A stretch of DNA of 64,000 nt from Zygnema cylindricum (lineage: Eukaryota > Streptophyta > Zygnematophyceae > Zygnematales > Zygnemataceae): positions 62,001 through 126,000 of the forward strand of contig JBBHKE010001552.1 of assembly GCA_037447655.1 (NCBI GenBank), in the 5' to 3' direction. The position numbers and the translations under genes are program-made. Positions within the stretch are counted from its first letter, which is position 1, and the number at the start of each line of letters is the position of its first letter. Below are positions 1 through 12,460 of this stretch, piece by piece. The notes under the pieces were generated by a model that was not told where the DNA came from, did not search any database, and saw only the letters and a list, made by a program, of their open reading frames with translations.

Positions 1-522
1 ATCTATCTTACACCAACTTTCTCCAACACAAATAAGGAGTTTGTACGCTGACAATCGAATCTGTCCATATAATCCGCGGTGATTTCCGTCCGTAGGTCGT
101 AACAAAATGTTTCATTTTAGTACGTATAAAATTCTTTTCGTATTATGTTTCTCTTCGTCTGACGCGTTTGAATTCTGTAACGTCTCTTTAAAGTAGACAA
201 CATTTTGTCGCTGATCATTGCTATTCTAGCGACGAGATTATCTCATCGCTGAGAGTCTATAGTTTTCCCAAAAATAATAGTAAATGAGGAGCTTAGATTT
301 TTTTTTCTTAGTTTTGGTCGTTCGTTTTATAATGAGGATTTACTCCATAATTGTGCAAAAATGGCGGTTTTCTATTCGTCTTACTTCCTAACTTACTTAC
401 TTAGTTTTAGTCGTGCGTTTTATCACGAGGATTGGCTTCATAACTAAAAAAAGAAAATTTTAATGGAGAAAAAAAAAATATGATTTTCTGGTTGGCTAAC
501 TTACGCTTGCATCTCCTTGCAG
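1..522. other. AT-rich stretch upstream of the BiP pseudogene; no gene seen
   Basis: No coding signal is visible. Two imperfect direct copies of a ~45-bp segment beginning CTTAGTTTTRGTCG lie at about 308-356 and 402-446. The stretch ends in a pyrimidine-rich run and CAG at 519-522, which looks like the splice acceptor in front of the first recognisable HSP70 exon. Confidence 0.6.
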
Positions 523-2321
<1,799 letters not shown>

Positions 2322-2395
2322 TTCCCTCTCTTCATTGAAAAATCGTCAAATCCAACTAGAATCCAAAATGAATTCCTAAACATCTGTGTGGAATC

Positions 2396-2852
2396 CATAG
2401 TTGTTCTCACGTTTAGTGTGAACGCGTCAATCGCGACGAATTATAAGTAGCGAACACATTGAACATTTTGAAAAAATAGTAAAAATCTATTGAATTTTCG
2501 TCCGTACTATTCCGTGCATGTAAACAAAAAATATTTTTACATATACCGCAGTTTGTAAGTTTTCCATACAATTTTTGTCTCATTTAGTAATAGTCCGTAC
2601 ATTTTCAATACAATTCCTTACATTGCCGTAAAATTTTTGTACAGTTTACCGGACAGATAGTACTACCAAGTGCAACTTATCTTTACGTTCAAGTCCAAAC
2701 AATTCCCGTAAAAAACCGTACAGTTTCTTTACATTGTCCGTTCTGTTGACCGGACAAAAAGAACATCGCGATTTTTTGCTATTTTTTCAACGGTCACGAA
2801 TTATACTTAGCAATCGGAAAAAAGGAAAAATTGCACCATTTGAACAACAGCG
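2396..2852. mobile_element. hAT-type MITE, 457 bp
   Basis: It starts CATAGTTGTTC and ends GAACAACAGCG, a degenerate complement, between 8-bp direct repeats GTGGAATC (2388-2395 and 2853-2860). An 8-bp duplication and CA..TG-type ends are hAT features. The interior matches 53899-54379 along its length, with many CCGTACA and ACCGGACAGA words. Open frames inside are not conserved as protein and are not called. Confidence 0.85.
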
Positions 2853-3054
2853 GTGGAATCAAATGTTACGCACTAAACAATTTGACACCAAACGAACAAA
2901 AACATTACAATCGCACGAAACCGAAACAAACATGCACCAGAGACAATGCAAGACAAGCGTAACTTTGTGCGACTTTTATATCCGCCAATTCAAGCAGTAT
3001 TCAAGCAACATCGGCCATACTGCCGATTCTCACAATATTTAACAACCCCTCTCC

Positions 3055-3215
3055 AAAAGGGAAGGGAAGGGAAAAAAAGGAGGGCGGGGAAGGAGGTGAA
3101 AGAAGGTGAAGGAAAGGAGGGAAGGGAAGAGAAGGGAATGAGGGGGGCTGAAAACGAGGGGAATGATGGGGGAAGAAGCGAGGGGAGGGAACGGAAGAGA
3201 GGGAGGAAAGTAGTG
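3055..3215. repeat. Purine-rich low-complexity tract (GGGAAGG-like)
   Basis: About 160 bases consist almost wholly of G and A on the plus strand, with units such as GGGAAGG and GGAGGTGAAAG. Long open frames on both strands here are composition artefacts. A degenerate end of the TA-MITE family (AAGAATCGTTATTAGTGTTAAC) follows at about 3223. Nothing else is recognised between 2853 and 3590. Confidence 0.75.
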
Positions 3216-3591
3216 TAAAACACCAAGAATCGTTATTAGTGTTAACATTACTAATTTCGCGCCCACACATTTTGACCCTTAAGCTTAAAATAGAATCAAT
3301 AATTCGGTTTTTTTCTTTACAATAATATAGGTACATTTTTAGTTAGTGCCTTCACACTAATTCGGGCAACTTTAGGTAGTGTAGTGTACCAAGTGTGACA
3401 GACTATACTAAAACTGTCTCGTTATTTCTTGCAAAAGTACATAAAAAGTGTAAAATAATGTCGACATTGGAAAGTGCACTCAAATTTGATTCTTAATAAT
3501 AATAACTGGGAAAAATCACGCTAACCTGTTCTGACACGTTTAAACTATAAAACTGTTCTGACATATCATGTTTAAACTATTATGGATATAT

Positions 3592-4541
3592 TTAGAGTGC
3601 GTCCCCATGTATTTTGTACTTTGATAAAGTATTTTGGAATGTAATGAAGTGTTCCGTACTACTTTAAAGAGCGTCCCTATGTGCGAAAATGAAATCAGAA
3701 CTTTGTAATGTGACGGTTGTAGAGGTAGGTACAACTGATGACGACTACGAAACTTCCGACGATTAGTGACGCCAACAAAAACGACAGTTGTAGACGTCTA
3801 GATTTTTGTGAAATTGTAGATTTTTAGGGTTTGGTGACATTGTGAAGTCACGCACACTTGTCACAACGTCGACGTCAGTGATTCAAGAACTTTCCGCTAA
3901 TGTTTCTCGATTTCGTTTTTTCTACTTTTTTCATTCAACTTGCCATTAAAAAAAAACCTAAAAATTGTTAAACAAAATATATTTCAAAGATATTTCATTT
4001 TATACTAATGTTGTGGTGTCTCATTCTAAAAAGTGTGAGATAAAACGATAGTGTGAGTGGAAGAGAGGAGAGGCAACAACAACAAAATATTATGCAAAAA
4101 ACCCATAAATGAAAGGGGAGGTCCGAGACCACTACAAATTTTTTTTGTACATGCGCGCGACGGACACAGGGTAAAATAGCAAGGTAAAATAGCATGTACT
4201 GTCTCTCATCAATTTTATTACTCGTGTGGCGCATGCGTGGATCGTTTTTTATTCGCTGTTTGGGCTGTACTTTAACTCAAAACACCCCCTCGAGGTGATT
4301 TTGGATGAAATTTTTTGACGGGCTGAATTCTCTTGCTTCGGGGTTGAAAAGAGGAAAACGCCAAAGTGCGTTCGGATAACGACAAACATGCAGTATACTC
4401 AAAGTGTAGAATTGACGTTCACTATACTTTGGTAAAATTGATTTTCTCGTACGGCTAAAGTTTTTCTCAAAGTTCCCTGAATTTAGGGCAAAACGACAAA
4501 ACGACAAAGAAAAGTAGATATTTTAATACATGGGGAAAACC
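3592..4541. repeat. Dispersed repeat R, copy 1 (~0.95 kb)
   Basis: It matches 17123-18093 throughout and, in reverse, 63270-64000. Shared blocks include GACGGTTGTAGA, GACGTCTAGATTTTTGT, GTGACGTCACGC-like and CTCGAGGTGATTTT. The ends are imperfect inverted repeats: AGAGTGCGTCCCCATGTA at the left and the complement of TACATGGGGAAAACCCTT at the right. No protein is encoded, so a non-autonomous DNA transposon is likely. The superfamily is unassigned because no target duplication could be fixed by eye. Confidence 0.7.
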
Positions 4542-7500
4542 CTTACACAGGTATGGTTTACAATGTAGTATTACACTATTTTTATGACAAATACAAATAT
4601 CAAACAGTATAGTATGCACTATCATGACCTATCACTATCGAACGCGCCGTTCATATCCCTGCAAAGTCCAGTAATCAACCCTAACTTGGACTACGCGACA
4701 CACAAGTACACTTATTCCATTTTGGTTTCAAGGTTTCAATCTTGAGTCCATTCAACCTTTTTTTTGGTTAGAATAAATGGAATATTTGTCAATTTTCTGC
4801 GCCTCCGCAAAGTTGGAAAGGAACATGGCCAATGAGATCAAAGCAAACCTTACCATAATCGTGTCCCACTTGACACCAATATGGCAACACCATCTACCAC
4901 TAGCAAGCAAAGTCGACGCCGAAAATCAATATTTTCCATCTGCCAAGTCAAGGAGATTCAAGTTATTTTTGTTTACAATACTTTTTGTTAACGTCTCTAT
5001 TCACCCTTGCCACTTTTAGTATTTCCCATTGAAAACTGAATTTCGTCGTTTCATTTCTCACAAAATCATGATCCATTTTATAATATTATTAGAAACTTCG
5101 TGGGACACTTTTGCAATACCGTTTTCTGTTTTTCTCCATATTTGGATGTTTTTATTTTTCTAGTTTTGTTATTTTCACATTTTAAGTCTTTTTATTTCAG
5201 CATGGCTAGTATTATAACAATAGCACATGGTCCTTCTCCAAAAAATGTTGTTGGTTATCTGCAAAAGGCACACATTGGTCATCAAAAAATTGAGTAACAA
5301 TGGGTACCGATACACCATTGTTCAGGTAAGACTATGTTAGCGAGGTATTTGATTTTAGATAAGGAAGCCATCAACAACCATTGAAAAAGAGGAGCTGAAA
5401 AATAAAACACATAATTCCCGATATTCCGAGAACTATTCAGTCTTTTACAATGTAATGTCCTACATGTTTTTGGTAGGTGTCGCTCTCTCAGTCTCACCCC
5501 TTTCACACATTAAGGCGTTCACTTGTTCACTCATATTCTGTCCTCTAAATAATTTAGATAACTAAAATACATTTTCCTTTGATGTGTAAATAAATGTTCC
5601 GAACTGGCCCCACCTTAAACAGAACAAAAATAAACACAGTACCACTAGAAGTATAACACTCCAATTCAAATATCCCATGCAAGGGGATGAGGATATCCCA
5701 AACAAAAACGTAAGGAAATGAAAATAAATAAAAAAAACCCAAACAGGAGCAAACCAAAACAACCACCCACCACCCACAAGACAATTCGAATTTCTTTGTA
5801 ATCCTCTACGGCAAAAACGTTTCTTCTTGGACTCTCAAAAGCGTTGGTCAAAACCTTTGCTCTTTTTCAAATCCTATCCCATATTCTAAGTCTCAATCTT
5901 CACCTGAAGCTCCAAACAGATGGTGGCCGCAGAGAGGGAGGAATGGGGTCATGAGAAGTTGGTATCAAAGACGACGAGAGAGAGGAGGGACACGAGTAGG
6001 TGGCGGTTGTGGCAGCACTACAAAACAAAGAGAGGAGAAGCTCCATCATCAGTCACAATGTTCTTTGCCAGAAATTGAACAATGCTATTCAAAAAATCGA
6101 CTTCAAAGGATGGTAGGCATATATGAAATGGGTGTAGAGTATGGAGGTAGTAAACAATTTAGTGTTCTGAAGATTTTTTTTTTTTTAACATATAGCAGTA
6201 GGCCGAGGTAGGATGGTTGCAAAGTGAGCGCAACACACTAGAGAAAAGTGGAGAGGGAGGCCATGAAAAGTTGAGAGGGTGGGAAGAAGTTGGCGATGGC
6301 AAAGTTGAAAAGGGATGTGGGAGAAGGTCATTGGGTTTTACATTGGGGAGTGGAGAGAGAGGTGCGGGGAGGGTGGCTCGATTTTAAACAAGGGAAAATG
6401 AAAGGGTATTTTCTCTGTATATACGTAAGATATAAACCTTTTTTGTCTATACAACAAAATTTTAAACAATAGATACCGACATCTTCTTTTGACCCGTGCT
6501 ACATAATTTTAGCATATAAACTTCTTCAAATCATGTAATTTTCATTTGAAGAATGGTTTATAAAAATTGGAGAGACCGAAGCTTTTATTTGGCGGAAAAT
6601 TTCATAACACATTGATTTAATGTCGAATACAAACAAAGTTTATACTTCAACAAATACACATTTGTTTTTTCCAAATGCAATCTATTGGTTTAACAGTTCA
6701 TCACGTTTATGCGTTTTTGTAACAAAAAACTTGCTGAATTATTACCTAACCTTCAAGACTTTAACAACTTTTTTGGCCATCAAAAATCATCATTTCTATC
6801 AGCACTGAAATTAATTTGTTAATTGCGTCTATTATATTGCAGTTAAAACATAATCCTTGGTTGGCCCAAAAACGCCGTTTTACCGTTTTAATAATGAATA
6901 TAAACATTATAGACAAGGATTATAGAAAACAGCGTCAAACACACTTTGTTCACGGTTTTAAGGAACTTTAGTTTCCATATTCGCCAGATGTTTTATAAGT
7001 ATTTAAAATATTCAAATGATACTCTTATATTCAATAAATCCATGATTGGCCCAAAAGCGACCTCTAGAGTTGAAATATAAAATTTTAGACGATGTTTATG
7101 AAAATCGATTCAAACTATCTACATTTCGAAAGAATTGTAGGTCCTGTATATTTGGAGAATTTGAATGATCCTTTAGTATTCAAATTAAAAATCAAATATT
7201 CGCCTCTATGAGGGGAACAGTTTTATTTTTCAAGTTCAAAATCTTTGTCCGCGGTAAATGCGCAAAGAATCTGGACATAGATGAAAATACCTTAGAAACC
7301 ATTTTCTAAAGCAAGATAGTGATAAAAGCTATGGAAATTCATGACATGGTCATCACCATGCTAACTATAAACTATCTTGAGCTTTACAATTATTGTAGCG
7401 TGTAAACGAGAAATTTTGAGTTTCGCCAAAATACAAAAAAAAAAAAAAAAAAACGTTGTTGCTTTGGTGCTTAGTAATGGGAAAATTTATTGAATTTATT

Positions 7501-8620
7501 ATCAAATGTCAACTTATTGACTTTGGTTTGCAAATCCTACACTTTCACGATTTATATCATTATAATCTTCTTGACTAGAGTCTATTGTCATATAAGAAGA
7601 TGCTACTACAAATATCTTACTGGTAAAGCAAGCATGAGCAAAAAAAAGAATAAAAATTTGGCAAATTCGTTGTTATTTCCTCAAAAAAAACGTTTTAGAA
7701 TGAGTCTTGTGAAAGAAGAACCTACATTTGCAAGTGAACTTGTTCGCTTGGTTGCTGTATCCTTTATAGCATGCACATGTGGGTGACGTCACGTTGGTGT
7801 TTTTGGAGCAAATACCGCCTCCCCCACAAGGCCCTCCTTGTTGGGTCGCATTGCAAAATGCTTTGCAACTGCTTTTACTTCTTTGTTTTTTGGGTGCACA
7901 CGTAGAGGGAAGGCTTGAGCCAAAAAGGCAATTGGCTAATAACTCAACACATTGATAATTTCCAAAAATTGGCCCGGTGAAGTAGTTGTTTGAAATAGAA
8001 CTGTAAATATAACAACATAAAAGAAAGAAATTTGGTAAGCCATAAAACGTTATAACACTTTTAAAAAATGATAACAGTTTGAATGCACAAACTTTGATTC
8101 ATGTACAACAAATTATAACAAAGAGGCATACACTAAATCACATAATTTGATTGACATATTTGTTATAAAAAACATAACATCTCCACATGAAATGCTCATA
8201 TGACATTAGGATTGATTAATGAATACTGTATTTGGAATATAAATGAATGTTTGTACTAATGATTTTGAAATTTCATCGACGTTTTTTGAATATGTCAATT
8301 GTCTAAAAATCAAAACTATATCATCTGCCGTATGGATAACCTCAAACACCCTAAAACATCGACCTTTTAAAAAAGGTTAAGAAAAAAAATGTAGGATATT
8401 ACTTTGGTTATTATCCCTAAAAAAACCCACCTAAACTGCTGAATTGTACAATGTGGTCCAATTGTTTTTACAACAAATCAATAGCGTTTTATCCACACTG
8501 TTCATGGGTATATATTATAACACTACTAAAATAACTTTTTATTCGAGTACCTGTGCCAAAACTCTAAACAAATGTAAAATTATGATTTTTACAATATTCA
8601 CCTCTATATGTTTCTTACAA
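4542..8620. other. Unassigned AT-rich DNA; no supported gene
   Basis: Only short, composition-driven open frames are present. A pair of short repeats built around TTGGCCCAAAA lies near 6860 and 7050, and a run of A at about 7434-7452. A segment near 7650-7786 reads SLVKEEPTFASELVRLVAVSF in one frame before a stop; it lacks a credible start or splice context and no family is recognised. Confidence 0.5.
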
Positions 8621-8625
8621 TAAAC

Positions 8626-8756
8626 CATCACATTTTAGAGTGCACCATTGATGCGCAAAAACTACAATTAAAAAAAAACCATGTATTTTACAACACTGTG
8701 AGGGATTCCAGTTGACCGATGGACGATGGAATGCCTCCACTCAATTGGTTGCTATA
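8626..8756 (+). repeat. GACCGATGGACGATGG dispersed motif, copy 1
   Basis: About 130 bp containing AAACCATCAC, ATGCGCAA, then GTTGACCGATGGACGATGG and CTCCACTCAATTGGTTGCTATA. The same ordered words recur at 9228, 9545, 10540 and 12340, always on the plus strand. No coding frame is conserved across copies. Confidence 0.75.
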
Positions 8757-8785
8757 TAGCCATCTAAAACATCGATCATTCTCTT

Positions 8786-8786
<1 letters not shown>

Positions 8787-8817
<31 letters not shown>
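8787..8817. repeat. Homopolymer run of 31 C
   Basis: An uninterrupted run of 31 cytosines directly follows copy 1 of the GACCGATGGACGATGG repeat. Its length may vary between individuals or be an assembly estimate. Confidence 0.95.
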
Positions 8818-8819
<2 letters not shown>

Positions 8820-9227
8820 ACTTTAGTATAGGTGCAAGCTTATAAACCGAGAACCTTTTTCCTCCATGTCATTTTACTCTCCATAACTGTATTTCCTTTA
8901 TTACAGATAAAAATTGTGTAAGTATGGTGAACATTACAAAAGAGAAATTGAATTTTTTTAAATAAAATAAATTGTCAATGATAAAAACTCAAAAGATAAC
9001 ATTATTTTTGTTTCATTATTCTTGTTGAACATCTCTCATTGAATAACATTATGAAATGGAGTTACTAATTAACATTACTTTTTGTGAAAACTTGAAGCCG
9101 TTGATTATTTATGATGTTTGTTACTTCAAATTTTTCTTTTAAATATTTTTTCAACAAATTGTGCAATCTAAATCAAATAGAAAAAAAAAACCTGATTTTT
9201 ACAATAACGCATTAAAATAGTTATTCT

Positions 9228-9350
9228 CCATAAACCATAACCATTTAGAGTACGATTTTGATGCGTAACATAATTAGAGTGACATGTGTCTTACAAGTAT
9301 CTGAGGGATTTTAGTTGAGCGATGGACGATGGAATGGGTCCACTCAATCG
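9228..9350 (+). repeat. GACCGATGGACGATGG dispersed motif, copy 2
   Basis: It contains CATAAACCATAACCATTTAGAG, GATGCGTAACATAA, TGTCTTACAAGTA and GAGCGATGGACGATGGAATG followed by TCCACTCAATCG. It matches the other copies in order and spacing with scattered substitutions. Confidence 0.75.
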
Positions 9351-9544
9351 ATTGTAGGGCAAAGATCTGTGACACATTGTAATTTGCAAATTTAATATGT
9401 TTTGTTGCCAGATTGAACATGCATTTTTAAGTTTAGAAAATAAATAAAATAATGAAAAACAATTACTCACTCTATTTTCAAATAGTTGTGTTGTCTCTAT
9501 TTAATCATTTTACAGCTTTTTGACGTGGTGAATTGTTTTTCGGC

Positions 9545-9675
9545 AACAAACCATAACCATGTGCAACACACTTTTTATGCGCAACATAACCATAGTGTCA
9601 CGTGTCTCACAATGTTTGGAGGGATGTCAGTTGACCGATGGACGATGGAATGCTTCCACTCAATCTGTTGCTATA
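9545..9675 (+). repeat. GACCGATGGACGATGG dispersed motif, copy 3
   Basis: The clearest copy: AAACCATAACCATGTGCAAC, ATGCGCAACATAACCATAG, CACGTGTCTCACAA, GGAGGGATGTCAG, GACCGATGGACGATGGAATG and TTCCACTCAATCTGTTGCTATA. A frame through it (about 9486-9737) is open but interrupted in the other copies. Confidence 0.78.
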
Positions 9676-10539
9676 AAGAAATCTATTACAATGGGTATCC
9701 CACCCTATCATTCCCCACCCCAGGCCAAGTGCCTTGAAGTTAGTTTTAGATATATAGTTATAAGCGAATAAGCAACGAGATTAGTAAATAGATCTAATGG
9801 GATTTTATCCACAGTCACTTTAAAAAAATGATAAACATAATTTATTCAATTCTTTCACTTTTCGATTTGATCACTATGCACACAATGTCCACACACAATC
9901 GCATTTGTTTATGCGCCCTTTGTACCTCTGTGCCCTTTGTTGTTTTTTTTGTTTTTTCTTAAAATCGTGTAAAGTAAAAAATATAATAAACTGTTAAAAA
10001 ATCGTAGGGTAAACACAGTTATAAATGCATGTTTTTACACCATATCGATTTCAGTCACAATCTGGCCAACCACCCTTTCTTCCTCAACCACATCATTCAA
10101 TGTTCATTATTTTTCAACATAAAAATAAAAATAAAAAACCCTAACGTTACACAAGAAAATCCAACATAAAAAAACAAAATTTATTGACTATAAAAAATCG
10201 AAAGTTCAATTTGCATTTGTACGTTGTTCAAAAAATCGAGAAATAGTTTCTGAATATATAATTTATTGTTGCTGAAAACAATTATACATTAGGACTATTA
10301 AAGTATATTACAAATTATTATAGCACCCGGTATTATGTTTTTAATATTCGATTCTTATTCAACACATATTAGTGCATAAATTATAGTTTATTAAGTTTTA
10401 TTTTATATGTTATTTATATTAATTTATTTGTAATCATTGTCGTACTCTATTTAAAAAGCATAATTATATATTATCTAGTTATTATCGCGATTCATTACAT
10501 TTTTATTCACGATCATCCTTCCCTCTATCCTCCAGCACA

Positions 10540-10640
10540 AACCATAACCATTTAGAATATACTTTTGGCGTGACACAACATAACCATAGTGTAACGTGTC
10601 TTACAATTTTAAGAGTGGATGTCAGTTAACATCGACCATT
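10540..10640 (+). repeat. GACCGATGGACGATGG dispersed motif, copy 4 (partial)
   Basis: The left half is well matched (AAACCATAACCATTTAGAAT, ACATAACCATAGTGTAACGTG, TCTTACAATTTTAAG, GGATGTCAG). The diagnostic GATGGACGATGG core is lost; the copy runs into TTAACATCGACCATTCTC instead. Confidence 0.65.
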
Positions 10641-11811
10641 CTCCTCCACGCTCTCCCCCTCTTTCCCCCCAAGTGCCTCCCAATTAGAATGGACTACAAG
10701 GTTATCACCAAAAAAGGAAACTCAAGTAAAAATATTTCGCAAGTACATATGGTGATTTTTTATCAATCACATATCTTCTAAAAATTGATGAACATGACTT
10801 TCTTGGACTTTTACTTGTAACTGATAGATTTGGTCGTCTCTTTCCATTTGAAAAACCGAATGTGGCGAACACACGACGTGAGTGGGGAGGAGTGCATACA
10901 TATATCCTGGCTTGGGTAGCAAGGGATGGCTTGGGTAGCAAGGGATAGCAGGGGATAGACAATAGTGGCTAGGGTGAGCATAGGGTGTAGGGTGGACATA
11001 AACTGGTAAGGCTTGTGGGAGGGTGTGCACACATTTTGTATAGAGGTGGAAGGTGGCACGTGGGAGGTAGCTGGTACGGTAAGGAGCTATTGGGTTAGCG
11101 TTTTGTGTGCATTATGAAGTGTTACGGAGGAAGAGGGAGGGAGAGAAGGGAGGGAGAGGGAGAGGGAGAGGGAGGGTTTGGTGTCTAGGTTTGGTGCGTT
11201 GTGTTTGGTGTGCAGTATCGGGAGTGCTAATTATTTTATGTAGTATTTGATACGTAGCATTTGGTGCGCACTTTTGGTGTGACTACTCACGATAGTTAAG
11301 ATTAAAAGAGCAAATAAGAAAATACTTTTTCTGTAATTATTAAAGATGGTATCAATAAGAAAAAGTGAAATTGGCAATCACTTTTTATATGAGTCTTCAT
11401 AGTTTCACTTTTTTCATTGTTAATTTTTCAGAACTTTCTTAATGTTTTTTGTTATTTTTTTTTCTAATACATCAAAAGTACATCGCTCCAAAAATCCCAT
11501 ATTTCTATCAAATTTCATTTCTCCCGAATACTCTTTTGGTTTTAATATTTTTAGTTTTCCAAAATTAATTTTCATATATTTTGAATGTCTCTATTTATAA
11601 ACTACAACAAAAGGCAAAATCAACAGATAAAACATCAAATATTTCTACCATTTTAACTGTTCGAAGAGTTTTTATCCCTCTTTTCTCCCCACCTCTGTTT
11701 AAAATGTGCAATTATGACAATTTTGAAGGTAAGAAACTCATGTAATATTTTTTGCTTTGTTACTTTTCCGCAATATACTTTTGGCTTTTGCTTCGTAAAG
11801 AAATTTATATC

Positions 11812-12205
11812 GCATCCCCCAAACCCTCCCTCCTTCCCTCCCCTTTTCGTAAATGAAGGTTTCTTACGCTATTCCAGTATTTTGCTACAAAAAAAAATTC
11901 CCCGCCCCTCCCCTCCCCTTCCCTCCACTCCCTTTCCCTCCCCACCCAAACATCCCCTCCCCTCCCGCAGACCTTTTTCCAAACTTCGCCGTTTTGTCCA
12001 ATAGGAGTGTCGAGTGGAGGGGGGAGTTGGATGGTAGAGGGGAAGGAAGGGTCGAGGGTTGAGGACAAAGGTTGGGAAGGAGAGGGTAGAGGATTGAAGG
12101 TAGAGGGTAGAGGACGGGAAGGGGGCGTGGAGGTAAAAGACGGGGAGGCGTGGAGGGTAAAGGGAAAGGATGGGAGGAGGGTAGAAGGTAAAGAGGGCTA
12201 GAGGG
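11812..12205. repeat. Polypyrimidine tract followed by polypurine tract
   Basis: On the plus strand, about 11812-11985 is C/T-rich (CCCCTCCCCTCCCC-like). It is followed after a ~30-base mixed spacer by about 12008-12205 of G/A-rich sequence (GGTAGAGGG units). The halves are roughly complementary, so a long imperfect hairpin or triplex is possible. Long open frames here are composition artefacts. Confidence 0.7.
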
Positions 12206-12339
12206 TAGATGAGCAATTTTTGCAGAGTATTATACAGATTTTAATATATATAAAAGTAAAAATTACAACATGTGCTTTCACACCACGTGACATTTGTTAC
12301 GATCCCCTCCCTCTCTCCCCCCCTGCACACAATCATAAA

Positions 12340-12460
12340 GGAATAAAAATCATGAAAACCATCGGAAAAAAAAAGATACAATACTTCTTACAAGTATTGG
12401 AGGGATTTCAGTCGACCGATGGACGATGGAATGCTTCCCTTAAACTTATTGTAAGATAGA
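12340..12460 (+). repeat. GACCGATGGACGATGG dispersed motif, copy 5
   Basis: Contains TTCTTACAAGTATTGGAGGG, TTTCAGTCGACCGATGG and ACGATGGAATGCTTCCCTTAA. The left half is poorly kept; the core is intact. Confidence 0.72.

Larger units (their letters stand above)
9830..12340. other. AT-rich intervening DNA with G-rich tracts; no supported gene
   Basis: Apart from repeat copy 4 (10540-10640) no gene or known element is recognised. About 10880-11020 holds repeated GGGTAGCAAGGGATRG-like units and 11120-11175 a GAGGGA run. 11290-11710 is plain AT-rich sequence. Confidence 0.5.

Noticed and set aside
2990-3336. Overlapping minus-strand frames over the purine tract
   Set aside because: They are rich in Pro, Ser, Leu and Phe because of the G/A composition and overlap in three frames. 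No family is recognised.
11714-12216. Several 64-115 residue frames on both strands
   Set aside because: Low-complexity pyrimidine/purine tract artefacts.
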